Source: Bacillus atrophaeus | GTDB lineage: Bacteria > Bacillota > Bacilli > Bacillales > Bacillaceae | DNA: 64,000 bases | Assembly (NCBI RefSeq): GCF_001584335.1 | Contig: NZ_LSBB01000020.1 | Location: 558,001-622,000 of the forward strand | Direction: 5' to 3' | Shown: positions 8,549-17,499 of the stretch, in pieces | How positions within the stretch are numbered: the first letter of the stretch is position 1 | Layout: every line of letters starts with the position of its first letter | Program-made: the position numbers and the translations under genes | The notes under the pieces: generated by a model | Told to the model about the DNA's origin: nothing | Database searches by the model: none | Seen by the model: only the letters and a program-made list of their open reading frames with translations

Positions 8549-9835
8549 ATGAAAAAATATCAAGCACGCATCATTTCCACATCTCTGGCAATGATTTTTA
8601 TTTTGTTTTGGGATTATATATTCTATTATATCGAAAAGAATCCGATTAACTGGCCTGTTGATATTTTATTTTCAGCAGTCGTCATTTTCAGTGTCTGGAT
8701 GATGGCGTATTATTTCGATCAAAAACAACAGCTTATTGAAAAAGTCCAAGAAAGTGAACGCAAGTACAAATATCTTTCTAATGAAAAGAACCGCATCATG
8801 GATAATTTGCAAGAAATCGTATTTCAAACAAATGCAAAAGGTGAAATTACATATTTAAATCAAGCATGGGTGATCATTACCGGCTATTCGATCAAAGAAT
8901 GTATGGGAACCATGTATAATGACTACTTTATTAAAGAAAAACACGTAGTCGACTATATCAGCAACCAAATCAGAATAAAGGCATCCTCGGGCACGTTTAA
9001 CGCAAAGTATGTCACAAAAGCCGGCGTGGAATTTTGGGGCGAAGTACATTATAAGCTTTACTATGACAAGTATCACCGGTTCACAGGAAGCTTGGGGACT
9101 TTGTCTGATATCACAGAGCGGAAAAACGCCGAAGAGAAATTGTTTGAAACAAATGAGCGGCTCGCGATGCAGTCGCAAAAGCTGGCAATCGCAGGAGAAC
9201 TTGCAGCCGGTATCGCCCACGAGGTAAGAAACCCTTTAACATCAGTAAGCGGGTTCCTTCAGCTCATGAAGACGCAATATCCTGACAGAACAGATTATTT
9301 TGACATTATATTTTCTGAGATTAAAAGGATTGATTTAGTGCTCGGTGAACTGCTGCTTCTCGCAAAGCCGCAGACGGTTACCTTTAAGCCTCATAAAATC
9401 AACGGCATTTTGAAACAAGTGACAACATTGCTTGATACAAATGCGGTACTGTCCAATATTGTGATTGAGAAGAATTTTAATCTGACGGAAAGCTGCAAAA
9501 TTAACGGAGACGAAAATCAGCTGAAACAAGTGTTTATTAATATTATCAAAAACGGAATTGAAGCGATGCCTGCCGGCGGCGTTATTAATATTTCTTCTGA
9601 GAAAAAAGGGTCATACACAATCATCAGCATCAAAGATCAAGGAAGCGGCATGACAAAAGAAAATATGAAACAAATCGGTGAGCCTTTTTTCTCTACAAAG
9701 GAAAAGGGTACGGGGCTCGGCCTGCCGATTTGTTTAAGAATTTTGAAAGAACATAAAGGTGAATTGAAGATTGAAAGCGAATCTGGAAAAGGAAGCACGT
9801 TTTATGTTATTTTGCCTTTAGAGTCAGACAAGTGA
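8549..9835 (+). CDS. kinC: Sporulation histidine kinase KinC
   Basis: 428 residues, identical in length to B. subtilis KinC. Two membrane helices (about 9-27 and 36-54) flank a very short outer loop. A PAS domain (about 82-190) follows, then the dimerisation/phosphoacceptor box AGIAHEVRNPLTS with His224 and the HATPase lobe (motifs NIIKNGIEA, DQGSGM, GTGLGLPI). KinC feeds phosphate to Spo0A, directly or through Spo0F, in response to potassium leakage and membrane state, promoting biofilm matrix expression. ATG start after CAGGTGGGAGT. ykqA begins 12 bases after the stop, so the two are likely co-transcribed. Confidence 0.95.
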   Translation: MKKYQARIISTSLAMIFILFWDYIFYYIEKNPINWPVDILFSAVVIFSVWMMAYYFDQKQQLIEKVQESERKYKYLSNEKNRIMDNLQEIVFQTNAKGEITYLNQAWVIITGYSIKECMGTMYNDYFIKEKHVVDYISNQIRIKASSGTFNAKYVTKAGVEFWGEVHYKLYYDKYHRFTGSLGTLSDITERKNAEEKLFETNERLAMQSQKLAIAGELAAGIAHEVRNPLTSVSGFLQLMKTQYPDRTDYFDIIFSEIKRIDLVLGELLLLAKPQTVTFKPHKINGILKQVTTLLDTNAVLSNIVIEKNFNLTESCKINGDENQLKQVFINIIKNGIEAMPAGGVINISSEKKGSYTIISIKDQGSGMTKENMKQIGEPFFSTKEKGTGLGLPICLRILKEHKGELKIESESGKGSTFYVILPLESDK

Positions 9836-9847
9836 GGGGAGAACAGG

Positions 9848-10687
9848 ATGAATTCACTTCTGTTTGTATACGGCACATTAAGGAAGCATGAGACCTGTGA
9901 CGGTGTCTTATCACAGTCAACATGCGTAAATCAGCAGGCAAGAATAAAGGGAAAGATGTACGATACAGGACAAGGGCGCCCGGCTGCGGCGTTTTCAGAA
10001 CATACATATATTTGCGGAGAAGTATATGAAGCGGACGAATCTGTCATACATAAACTGGACTTTCTGAAAGAAGGATATCATAAACGGCGGGTTACCGTTG
10101 AGACTGACACCGGAAAGAAAACAGCATATGCCTATTTCATAAAGGAAGAAGAATGCGCCGCTTACACTGAAATTAAAAGCGGCGATTGGAAAGAATATCA
10201 GATGATCAGCCGCAAACAAAAGCCAGTGTATTATTTTGCTTACGGATCATGTATGGACAACGCACGCTTTAAAACGGCACGGGTCGACCATTATTTTAAT
10301 CATCCGGTAGGCGGAGCCGGTCTTCCGGGGTATTCAACCCGATTTACGTTAAGGAGAGAAGATGGTTCAAGGGCTGATCTTGTAGAGGACGGGGGATCGG
10401 CAGAAGGGGTGTTATACCGCCTTCCCTTTGAAGCCGTTTCTTATTTGTATAAAAGAGAAGGTGTTGATTCGCGCACTTATCGTCCGGCCTTTGTGGATGT
10501 CGAGGCAGACGGACATTTGTACACAGACTGTTTAACATTTCTTGTGCTGGATAAAAAAGCGGAAATCGCGCCGCCTGAGCACTATAGCAGAGAAATTGAA
10601 CGGGGCGCACAGCAGTATTTGTCAGCAGATTATGCTGAAAAGCTGAAGCGGCACATAGAATCACTGCCTATACAGCATGTTCGTTAA
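9848..10687 (+). CDS. ykqA: Two-domain gamma-glutamylcyclotransferase-like protein YkqA
   Basis: 279 residues made of two GGCT/AIG2-type folds in tandem. The first opens with the substrate-loop signature FVYGTLR (residues 6-12). The second begins near residue 125 with YFAYGSCMD, the same loop in variant form. Such folds cyclise gamma-glutamyl amines or peptides, but the substrate here is unknown. ATG start with GAGGGGAGAACAGG upstream. It sits directly behind kinC with 12 bases between. Assignment of the name is by length and neighbours. Confidence 0.85.
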   Translation: MNSLLFVYGTLRKHETCDGVLSQSTCVNQQARIKGKMYDTGQGRPAAAFSEHTYICGEVYEADESVIHKLDFLKEGYHKRRVTVETDTGKKTAYAYFIKEEECAAYTEIKSGDWKEYQMISRKQKPVYYFAYGSCMDNARFKTARVDHYFNHPVGGAGLPGYSTRFTLRREDGSRADLVEDGGSAEGVLYRLPFEAVSYLYKREGVDSRTYRPAFVDVEADGHLYTDCLTFLVLDKKAEIAPPEHYSREIERGAQQYLSADYAEKLKRHIESLPIQHVR

Positions 10688-10736
10688 AAATATGATAAAA
10701 TTTTCATCATGATATGTTAACTAAAGGAGCTCCATT

Positions 10737-11402
10737 ATGAAAAAAGAATTTGCAGTCATTGGACTTGGCCGCTTTGGAGGCAGCATTTGCAAAGCATTAA
10801 GTGAAGAGGGCCTTGAGGTTATGGCAATGGATATTGATGAGGACAAGGTAAATGAATATGCCAAAATCGCTTCTCACGCCGTAATCGGAGATTCGACGGA
10901 CGAATCTGTTTTGAAAAATTTAGGCCTGCGCAATTTTGATCATGTTATTGTAGCCATTGGTGAAAATATTCAAGCTAGTATTTTGACGACTCTGATACTA
11001 AAAGAATTGGGTGTCAACACAATCACGGTGAAAGCGCAAAACGATTATCATGAGAAAGTACTTTCTAAAATCGGCGCCGATCATATCGTGCATCCTGAAC
11101 GTGACATGGCGAAAAGAATCGCCCATAACATCGTTTCAAACAATGTCCTCGATTATTTAGAGCTTTCTGAAGAGCACAGTCTCGTTGAGATTGTGGCAAA
11201 CAGCCGCCTGGCCGGAAATACCTTGCTTGATTTAGACATCCGTGCCAAATACGGGGTAAACATCGTAGCCATTAAACGCGGGAAAGAGGTTATTGTGTCA
11301 CCGCTGGCAACAGAAGTGATACAAAAAGAAGATATTTTAATTGTGATTGGTTCGATCACCGACATTTCCCGATTTGAAAAAAGAGTGCTGCACATAAAAT
11401 AA
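10737..11402 (+). CDS. ktrC: Potassium-channel gating subunit KtrC
   Basis: 221 residues, the exact Ktr regulatory subunit length. RCK_N domain (1-135) has the nucleotide motif GLGRFGG near residue 9 and acidic MDIDED at the end of strand 2; RCK_C (about 140-221) is the domain that binds c-di-AMP in this family. It forms an octameric ring gating the low-affinity K+ channel KtrD, encoded elsewhere. ATP and ADP switch the gate. The start has AAAGGAGC upstream. Monocistronic, terminator directly after the stop. Confidence 0.94.
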   Translation: MKKEFAVIGLGRFGGSICKALSEEGLEVMAMDIDEDKVNEYAKIASHAVIGDSTDESVLKNLGLRNFDHVIVAIGENIQASILTTLILKELGVNTITVKAQNDYHEKVLSKIGADHIVHPERDMAKRIAHNIVSNNVLDYLELSEEHSLVEIVANSRLAGNTLLDLDIRAKYGVNIVAIKRGKEVIVSPLATEVIQKEDILIVIGSITDISRFEKRVLHIK

Positions 11403-11415
11403 ATCAGCTGTAATG

Positions 11416-11443
11416 CCGTTCGATCGCTATGAACGGTTTTTTT
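11416..11443 (+). terminator. Terminator of ktrC
   Basis: CCGTTC / GAACGG with a 9-base loop and seven T. Confidence 0.82.
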
Positions 11444-11505
11444 GCCGTTTAATTATCTGAATATAAAAACATTCAATATGTTTGTACGATTTCTTCGGTT
11501 TTTTA

Positions 11506-11534
11506 TTGACTAAGCATTATCGTTCCGATAGCAT
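11506..11534 (+). promoter_or_regulatory. Candidate adeC promoter with operator-like repeat in the spacer
   Basis: TTGACT at 11506-11511 and TAGCAT at 11529-11534 are separated by 17 bases. The inverted repeat TATCG-TTC-CGATA occupies 11518-11530, overlapping the -10. Confidence 0.45.
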
Positions 11535-11570
11535 ATTGTACCATATAAATAAAAAGAGGAGGGGGCATAA

Positions 11571-13298
11571 TTGAATAAGGAAACATTGGTCAAACGGCTT
11601 GACGCTTCAGCCCGCCGGAGAAAAGCTGATACCGTCATCAAGAACGGAAAAATCATGGATGTTTTTAACCAAGAATGGATTCAAGCTGATATCGCCATTA
11701 CTGACGGAGTGATCATCGGTCTGGGCCAGTATGAAGGGGAAGAAACAATAGACGCAGAAGGCCAAATGATTGTACCGGGTTTTATTGACGGACATGTACA
11801 TATCGAATCCTCTATGGTGACACCGATAGAGTTTGCAAAAGCGGTTTTGCCGCATGGTGTGACAACCATTATTACTGATCCGCATGAAATCGCGAATGTC
11901 GCCGGAGGTAAAGGAATCAAATTTATGATTGAACAGGCGCGAAAAACGCCGCTGAATATACATTTTATGCTGCCCTCCAGTGTTCCCGCCGCAAGCTTCG
12001 AGAGATCTGGCGCCATCTTGAAAGCGGCAGACCTTAAGTCTTTCTATAAAGAGGAAGAGGTATTGGGGCTTGCGGAGGTTATGGATTATGTATCAGTCGG
12101 ACAAGGCGAAGACGATATGCTGGATAAATTGCTTGATGCCAAGCTGGCCGGAAAGCGAATTGACGGCCATCTAGCGGGCTTATCAACAGATTTCGTCAAT
12201 ATATACAGAACGGCTTTTGTCCTGAATGATCATGAAGTAACAACTAAAGAAGAAGCGCTTGACCGCATCAGAAGAGGAATGTATGTCATGCTTCGTGAAG
12301 GATCAGTAGCCAAAAATGTCCTCAATGTTCTGCCGGCTGTAAATGAAAAAAATGCCCGCCGATTCTTTTTCTGTACGGATGATAAGCATGTGGATGATTT
12401 ATTGGAAGAGGGAAGCATTAATCATCAGGTCAAAATAGCCATTAAAGCAGGGCTTGATCCGTTTTTAGCTTATCAATTGGGCAGCCTGAATGCGGCGGAA
12501 TGCTACGGCCTTGATACAAAAGGCGCTATCGCACCGGGCTATGATGCTGATCTGCTGTTCATTTCAAACATAGAAAATGTCAGTATCACAAAGACAATGG
12601 TAAAAGGACAAACAATCGCGGAAAAAGGACGAAACGTATATCAAAAAGAGCAGGAGTCTATTACACCAGATCAGTCTCTGCTTCAATCCGTCCGTCTTGC
12701 GCCTCTGAACAAACAAGATTTTGTCATACCAATTGACCCGAAAAAGAATATTCGTGTCATTCGTATTATCCCGAATCAGCTTGAAACAAAGCTGATTAGT
12801 GCCCCTGCGGCCAATAGTGTGTTTCAGCCGGATATCAATCAAGATTTATTAAAGATTGCTGTTGTTGAACGGCATAAAGCATTGAGGGAAACAGGCCTTG
12901 GGGTTGTTCAAGGCTTTGGTTTAAAAGACGGAGCGCTGGCGACTACTATTTCTCATGATTCACATAATATTATAGCTGTTGGCACGAACGATACGGATAT
13001 AGCAGCTGCGGTCAATCAGCTCCAGGAAATCGGCGGCGGATTAACGGTCGTAAAAGGCGGCAAGGAGCTTCACTCCGTTCCGCTTCCGATCGCAGGTTTA
13101 TTATCTGATCAATCTGCTGAATGGGTAAACGACAGCCTGCACGTTCTTCATGAACAGCTTTCATTGATCGGGTTCACCGGTGATTTCAATCCTTTCCTTA
13201 CTCTTTCATTTTTGGCGTTACCAGTCATTCCTGATATAAAAATGACGACAAAAGGGCTTTTTGATGTAAAAGCGTTTCAACATATTTCATTACAATAA
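11571..13298 (+). CDS. adeC: Adenine deaminase
   Basis: 575 residues, amidohydrolase superfamily. The metal-binding HxH is in GHVHIESSM (about residue 80); further ligands lie in TDPHEIANV and the FFCTDDKHVDD region. It deaminates adenine to hypoxanthine plus ammonia, letting cells salvage purine nitrogen. TTG start at 11571 behind a strong AAAGAGGAGGGGG. It is monocistronic, convergent with rnjA and shares a bidirectional terminator. A perfect 5-3-5 inverted repeat sits in its promoter spacer and may be an operator. Confidence 0.95.
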   Translation: MNKETLVKRLDASARRRKADTVIKNGKIMDVFNQEWIQADIAITDGVIIGLGQYEGEETIDAEGQMIVPGFIDGHVHIESSMVTPIEFAKAVLPHGVTTIITDPHEIANVAGGKGIKFMIEQARKTPLNIHFMLPSSVPAASFERSGAILKAADLKSFYKEEEVLGLAEVMDYVSVGQGEDDMLDKLLDAKLAGKRIDGHLAGLSTDFVNIYRTAFVLNDHEVTTKEEALDRIRRGMYVMLREGSVAKNVLNVLPAVNEKNARRFFFCTDDKHVDDLLEEGSINHQVKIAIKAGLDPFLAYQLGSLNAAECYGLDTKGAIAPGYDADLLFISNIENVSITKTMVKGQTIAEKGRNVYQKEQESITPDQSLLQSVRLAPLNKQDFVIPIDPKKNIRVIRIIPNQLETKLISAPAANSVFQPDINQDLLKIAVVERHKALRETGLGVVQGFGLKDGALATTISHDSHNIIAVGTNDTDIAAAVNQLQEIGGGLTVVKGGKELHSVPLPIAGLLSDQSAEWVNDSLHVLHEQLSLIGFTGDFNPFLTLSFLALPVIPDIKMTTKGLFDVKAFQHISLQ

Positions 13299-13333
13299 AA
13301 AAGATGCACTCAAGGTCGAGTGCATCTTTTTTT
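13297..13333. terminator. Bidirectional terminator adeC/rnjA
   Basis: AAAGATGCACTC / GAGTGCATCTTT stem with A- and T-runs on both sides, lying between convergent stops. Confidence 0.92.
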
Positions 13334-14999
13334 ATACTTCCATAATAATCGGAAGGATCATCGGACGGCGTTTTGTCTTTTCGTATAGGAAAGGAGCAAG
13401 CGTGTCTGTTATTTCGTTTTTAATTTCAGACCATTGAGTTGTTTTTCTTTCCATAACCGTTTCTAAATGGTTTGAAATCAGCTCTTGTGCGTCATGGATC
13501 AGATCACCGGATTCTCTCATATAAACGAATCCTCTTGAAATCAAGTCAGGACCTGCTGAGATTTTAAATTCATTCATATCCATGCTGACAACTACAATGA
13601 CAAGTCCTTCTTCGGACAGAATTCTGCGGTCGCGAAGTACAATGTTGCCGATATCGCCAATTCCGCTTCCGTCAATATACACTGAACCGGATGGAATTTT
13701 GCCCGCTACAGAAGCTTCATTGCCTTTAAGCGCTAAAACCTCGCCATTATCCATGATAAAGCAGTTTTCTTCTGGTATGCCGCAATCTGTCGCAAGCTTG
13801 ATATGCATTTTTTGCATTCTGTATTCCCCGTGAATCGGCATAAAGAATTTAGGCTTCATCAAGCGGAGCATCAGCTTTTGTTCTTCCTGTCCGCCGTGTC
13901 CGGATGTATGGATATCACTAAGCGATCCGTGAATAACCTCGGCACCGGCACGGTACAATTGGTTGATTGTACGGCTTACGCTGATTGTGTTCCCCGGTAT
14001 AGGAGATGAAGAAAAGACTACCGTATCTCCCGGATTAATTGAGATTTGACGGTGAGTGCCGTTTGCAATCCGTGACAATGCGGCCATCGGCTCTCCCTGG
14101 CTTCCCGTACATAAAATCGTTACTTTGTTTGCAGGGATCCGATTAATTTCATTGTGCTCGATAAATGTATTTTTAGGACAGTTAATATACCCGAGATTTT
14201 GGCCTATTTCAATTGCCGATTCCATACTGCGTCCAAATACGGCGACTTTTCTGCCGTTTAACACGGCAGCTTCTATTACCTGCTGCAAACGGTGAATGTT
14301 CGAAGCAAAGGTTGCAAAGATAATTCTTCCGTCCACTTTTCGGAAAATATCGTGAATGCTCTCACCGACACGGCGTTCAGACATAGTGAAATCGGGTACT
14401 TCACTGTTTGTGCTGTCTGATAAGAGGCATAACACGCCTTCTTTTCCGATCTCAGCCATCTTTGTCAAGTCCGCCGGTTCACCGACTGGAGTAAAGTCGA
14501 ACTTGAAGTCTCCAGTATGTACGATGTTTCCGGGCGGTGTTTTCACAACAACCCCGTAGGAATCCGGAATACTGTGAGTGGTTCTGAAGAAGGATACAGC
14601 TGTTTTTCTGAATTTAATAATATCGTCTTCACCGATAATATTGAGTTTCGTTTGTCTTAATAAACCATGCTCTTCAAGTTTATTCCGAAGTAAGCCGATC
14701 GCGAGTTTACCGCCGTAAACGGGAATATTAACTTGTCTGAGCAGATACGGAATGCCGCCAATGTGGTCTTCATGTCCGTGTGTAATAAACAAACCTTTAA
14801 TTTTATCTTCGTTCTTAACTAAATACGTGTAATCGGGAATGACATAGTCAATGCCGAGAAGCTCATCTTCCGGAAACTTAATTCCCGCATCAATCAGAAC
14901 AATCTCGTCTTGAAACTGCACTCCGTACGTATTTTTGCCGATTTCACCCAAACCTCCGAGGGCGAAAACAGCAGCCTGATCATTTTTTACAAATTTCAT
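13332..14999 (-). CDS. rnjA: Ribonuclease J1
   Basis: 555 residues. It has a metallo-beta-lactamase/beta-CASP core with the zinc motif HGHEDH (His74, His76, Asp78, His79), then HTGDFKFD, the beta-CASP motifs and the C-terminal domain. RNase J1 is a 5'-3' exonuclease and endonuclease central to mRNA turnover and 16S maturation. The ATG at 14999 gives the established N-terminus MKFVKND. An in-frame ATG at 15008 overlaps the upstream TGA but sits only two bases from GGAG. The gene follows rpoY in one unit. Confidence 0.96.
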   Translation of the reverse strand: MKFVKNDQAAVFALGGLGEIGKNTYGVQFQDEIVLIDAGIKFPEDELLGIDYVIPDYTYLVKNEDKIKGLFITHGHEDHIGGIPYLLRQVNIPVYGGKLAIGLLRNKLEEHGLLRQTKLNIIGEDDIIKFRKTAVSFFRTTHSIPDSYGVVVKTPPGNIVHTGDFKFDFTPVGEPADLTKMAEIGKEGVLCLLSDSTNSEVPDFTMSERRVGESIHDIFRKVDGRIIFATFASNIHRLQQVIEAAVLNGRKVAVFGRSMESAIEIGQNLGYINCPKNTFIEHNEINRIPANKVTILCTGSQGEPMAALSRIANGTHRQISINPGDTVVFSSSPIPGNTISVSRTINQLYRAGAEVIHGSLSDIHTSGHGGQEEQKLMLRLMKPKFFMPIHGEYRMQKMHIKLATDCGIPEENCFIMDNGEVLALKGNEASVAGKIPSGSVYIDGSGIGDIGNIVLRDRRILSEEGLVIVVVSMDMNEFKISAGPDLISRGFVYMRESGDLIHDAQELISNHLETVMERKTTQWSEIKNEITDTLAPFLYEKTKRRPMILPIIMEV

Positions 15000-15004
15000 T
15001 CCGC

Positions 15005-15214
15005 TCATAACTCCAATACTTTAAAATTTTCGCTCTGTTTTTCGTATTCTAAAAAAGCACCGTCAACAGATTGAACAAATTCAATGTTATACTTTTTGTC
15101 TTTTAGCTTAGTTCTGACGTCTCTTTCTGATACGCCTTCAATATAAAGTGAAGCTGTTTTTTCACGAACAGGTACTTCGTCAGCCTTCTCTTGATAAAAT
15201 ACCTTATAAATCAT
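15005..15214 (-). CDS. rpoY: RNA polymerase epsilon subunit
   Basis: 69 residues, acidic/basic mixed, starting [18 protein letters not shown]. This is the YkzG/RpoY family, a small auxiliary subunit bound to Firmicute RNA polymerase. It lies immediately upstream of rnjA; the stop TGA overlaps an ATG of the rnjA frame (ATGA), so the two are translationally close. ATG with AAGGAGAGATTTGG upstream. This pairing is conserved across Bacillus. Its contribution to transcription is modest and it is dispensable in B. subtilis. Confidence 0.93.
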   Translation of the reverse strand: MIYKVFYQEKADEVPVREKTASLYIEGVSERDVRTKLKDKKYNIEFVQSVDGAFLEYEKQSENFKVLEL

Positions 15215-15295
15215 CCAAATCTCTCCTTAAATGCCGTATGTTAGACTCGCTTATTCTATTATATTCGAAAACCGAATATAAGAAAAGTCTTGAGC

Positions 15296-15329
15296 AAAAA
15301 AGGACCATTCGAAAAACGAAGGATCCCTT
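15296..15329 (-). terminator. Imperfect terminator after the small basic gene
   Basis: On the minus strand AAGGG...CTTCG / CGAAT...CCTTTTTT forms an interrupted stem ending in six T, starting two bases after the 15331 stop. Confidence 0.5.
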
Positions 15330-15330
15330 G

Positions 15331-15402
15331 TCAGGCAATGCCTTTTTTACGGAGCATTCCGTTCCATTGTCGTCTTATTTTTTTGCGTAATCGGCGCAGC
15401 AT
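15331..15402 (-). CDS. Putative small highly basic peptide, 23 codons
   Basis: A short frame on the minus strand encodes 23 residues, of which ten are Lys or Arg (it begins MLRRLRKKIRRQWNG). The start ATG at 15402 has a perfect GGAGG with a seven-base spacer. The stop is followed at once by a terminator-like stem. CATACTA at 15459-15453 (minus strand) fits the -10 consensus of sigma-F/G promoters and would give a leader of about 45 bases; the matching -35 is weak. I do not recognise the peptide. DNA or RNA binding, as for minor spore proteins, is only a guess from charge. Confidence 0.5.
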   Translation of the reverse strand: MLRRLRKKIRRQWNGMLRKKGIA

Positions 15403-15604
15403 CTGAAAACCTCCTTACAAAACATATCAACTAGGCCAATTCTCTTTAAGGATAGTATGCGGAGTTATGATGTGAATTTTCATGGGTATTTATGGGATTT
15501 GAATGAAAAAGTAAAGGAAATGGTTTGCCCGAAGAAAAACTTTCTGTATGATGGGAGTGGGAAAGCATGTACTAAGTGACAATGGGATAAAGGAGAAATC
15601 AGCC

Positions 15605-16378
15605 ATGGATACGAAATTAATCTTTCTGGATATTGACGGAACAATATATGATCATGATAAAAATATACCTGAGAGTACAAGGGAAACAGTTGCGGCGCTT
15701 CAGGAGCGGGGGCACCATGTGTTTATCGCCAGCGGCCGTGCGCCGTTTATGGTTAAACCGATCTTGAATGAACTGGGGATCCATTCGTTTATCTCCTACA
15801 ATGGACAGTACGTTGTCTTTGAAGGGGAAGTCATTTTTAAAAATCCGCTGCCTGAACAAGCGATCAAGCGTCTGTTAAAACAAGCCGGCGAAGGTAAGCA
15901 CCCTGTTGTATTTATGGCGGAAGACGCCATGAAGACCAACACCGATAAGCATCCCCACGTATTCGAAGGGATCAGCAGTTTAAAGGCTCAGTATCCGGAA
16001 CTGGATGAATTATTTTACGAGGGAAAAGAAATCTTCCAGCTCCTTTTATTCTGCCGCGATCATGAAGAAAAAGCGTATACGGCTATGAACGAGTTTGATT
16101 TCGTGCGCTGGCATGAGGTTTCCACTGATGTGCTTCCTCGCGGCGGATCAAAAGCGGAAGGAATTAAAAAAGTGATCGAACGGCTTCCTTTTGACATCAG
16201 CGATACATATGCGTTCGGTGACGGGCTCAATGACCTGCAAATGATTGAGTTTGTCGGAACGGGCGTTGCCATGGGAAATGCAGTGCCGGAATTGAAAGAA
16301 ATCGCGGATTTTGTGACCAAACCCGTAGATGAAGACGGGATCGCGTTTGCTGTAAAAGAATTAGGGCTTTTGAAATAA
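15605..16378 (+). CDS. ykrA: HAD-superfamily Cof-type phosphatase YkrA
   Basis: 257 residues. Motif I FLDIDGT (nucleophile Asp9, acid/base Asp11), motif II ASGRAP and motif IV GDGLNDLQMI are clear, with a Cof-type C2 cap in between. Family members dephosphorylate sugar phosphates or nucleotides; the substrate of this one is not established. The ATG at 15605 is preferred to an in-frame ATG at 15548 because AAAGGAGA lies eight bases upstream. It is convergent with defB across a shared terminator. Confidence 0.88.
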   Translation: MDTKLIFLDIDGTIYDHDKNIPESTRETVAALQERGHHVFIASGRAPFMVKPILNELGIHSFISYNGQYVVFEGEVIFKNPLPEQAIKRLLKQAGEGKHPVVFMAEDAMKTNTDKHPHVFEGISSLKAQYPELDELFYEGKEIFQLLLFCRDHEEKAYTAMNEFDFVRWHEVSTDVLPRGGSKAEGIKKVIERLPFDISDTYAFGDGLNDLQMIEFVGTGVAMGNAVPELKEIADFVTKPVDEDGIAFAVKELGLLK

Positions 16379-16417
16379 AAAAAACGGCTGACACTACTGA
16401 TGTGTCGGCCGTTTTTA
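16377..16417. terminator. Bidirectional terminator ykrA/defB
   Basis: AAAACGGC-TGACAC / TGTGTC-GGCCGTTTT stem with A-run before and T-run after. Confidence 0.88.
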
Positions 16418-16419
16418 AT

Positions 16420-16974
16420 TTACCGTTCAATAGGGACTGCGTTGTCCGGTTCCCGAAATGGATTCTCTTTATCAATATGGTCATAAAACATCACGCCGTT
16501 CAGGTGATCAATTTCATGTTGAAATACAATAGCGAGGAAACCTTTTAACCGAATATCAATCTCTTCTCCTTCAAGCGTCGTTGCTTTCACTCTGATTCGG
16601 GCGTACCTGGGAACATAGCCGGGGATAGCCTCATCAACGGAAAGGCACCCTTCTCCGCTGGTTAAATAGCTTTTTTCAACCGAATGGCTGATGATTTTCG
16701 GATTAAACAGCGCATAGCTGTACAAGGTTCCTGAAGCGTCCTCAGCGTGTATCGCTATCATTCGTTTGTTTATATTGATTTGAGGCGCAGCGAGCCCCAC
16801 TCCGGGCCGAAGCTGATGCTGTTCAGCCAGCACAGGATCTTGGCTGTTTTTTACAAACTCAATCATCTCAGCCAGCTGTTTTTTTTCTGTATCACTTGCA
16901 GGCAGCTGAACGTTTTCAGCAACCTCTCTGAGTGCGGGATGTCCGTCACGCACAATATTCTCCATAGTAATCAA
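16420..16974 (-). CDS. defB: Peptide deformylase DefB
   Basis: 184 residues. All three deformylase motifs are intact: GVGLAAPQI (58-66), EGCLSV with metal Cys110, and HEIDH with His153, Glu154 and His157. It removes the formyl group from nascent N-terminal Met. The residue before AIVFQHEIDH is Leu, a conservative difference. TTG start at 16974 (MITMENIVRD) with AGGAGTGAAG upstream; an internal ATG at 16965 is a less likely start. Bacillus carries a second deformylase (def) near fmt. Confidence 0.94.
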   Translation of the reverse strand: MITMENIVRDGHPALREVAENVQLPASDTEKKQLAEMIEFVKNSQDPVLAEQHQLRPGVGLAAPQININKRMIAIHAEDASGTLYSYALFNPKIISHSVEKSYLTSGEGCLSVDEAIPGYVPRYARIRVKATTLEGEEIDIRLKGFLAIVFQHEIDHLNGVMFYDHIDKENPFREPDNAVPIER

Positions 16975-17042
16975 GAAACTTCACTCCTAAAGCTTAATAT
17001 GTAAATTATAAAGGATTTCTTTAGCGCGGCGCAACGAATCAA

Positions 17043-17070
17043 ATAAGACCAGCCGTTTTAAGGCTGGTCA
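17043..17070 (-). terminator. Terminator of the YjcZ-type gene
   Basis: Perfect 8-bp stem GACCAGCC / GGCTGGTC, followed on the minus strand by TTATTTG. Confidence 0.7.
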
Positions 17071-17081
17071 ATCGTCCGCAT

Positions 17082-17249
17082 TTAGCAGCCTAAATAAGCA
17101 GCGCCGACGATAATCAACAAGATAAACAATACAACGATTAAAGCGAATGTGCGTCCGTAGCCGCCTCCGCAGCCTCCACCGTACCCATAACCGCCGTACC
17201 CATAACCGCCGTAACTGCAACAGCCTCCGCCATATCCATAACCGTACAT
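17082..17249 (-). CDS. YjcZ-family sporulation protein (Gly/Tyr/Cys-rich)
   Basis: 55 codons on the minus strand. Residues 1-32 are almost only Gly, Tyr and Cys in GYGYGG-type repeats with Cys at 10, 11 and 27. Residues 34-51 form one hydrophobic helix ending AAYLGC. This is the layout of the YjcZ family of small sporulation proteins, several of which are found in Bacillus spores. Start ATG with GAGGAGG seven bases upstream. It is an insertion relative to the ykrB-ykyA junction I recall from B. subtilis. The precise function is unknown. Confidence 0.8.
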   Translation of the reverse strand: MYGYGYGGGCCSYGGYGYGGYGYGGGCGGGYGRTFALIVVLFILLIIVGAAYLGC

Positions 17250-17441
17250 AAAAAAACCTCCTCTTGTAATTACGCGCAGCCTTTTTTGTAGGCATAGCGT
17301 CTACTATAACCTATGTAAAAGCACAGAAGTTGTATGGTCATATGCCCTGATTTTTCATTTTTTTTACTTCATTTTTTTGAGCGCCGAGACTCTGCATAAA
17401 TGAGGACTGGTTTGTCGAAACATTCAATTACAGCTCAGCTA

Positions 17442-17470
17442 TTGTCAAAATCCGCGAGAGATCCTATAGT
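17442..17470 (+). promoter_or_regulatory. Sigma-A promoter of ykyA
   Basis: TTGTCA (17442-17447), 17-base spacer, TATAGT (17465-17470). The expected transcript start is near 17477, downstream of an in-frame ATG at 17476, so that ATG cannot be used. Confidence 0.75.
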
Positions 17471-17499
17471 AGAAAATGTCAAGATTGGGGGATTTCAGC

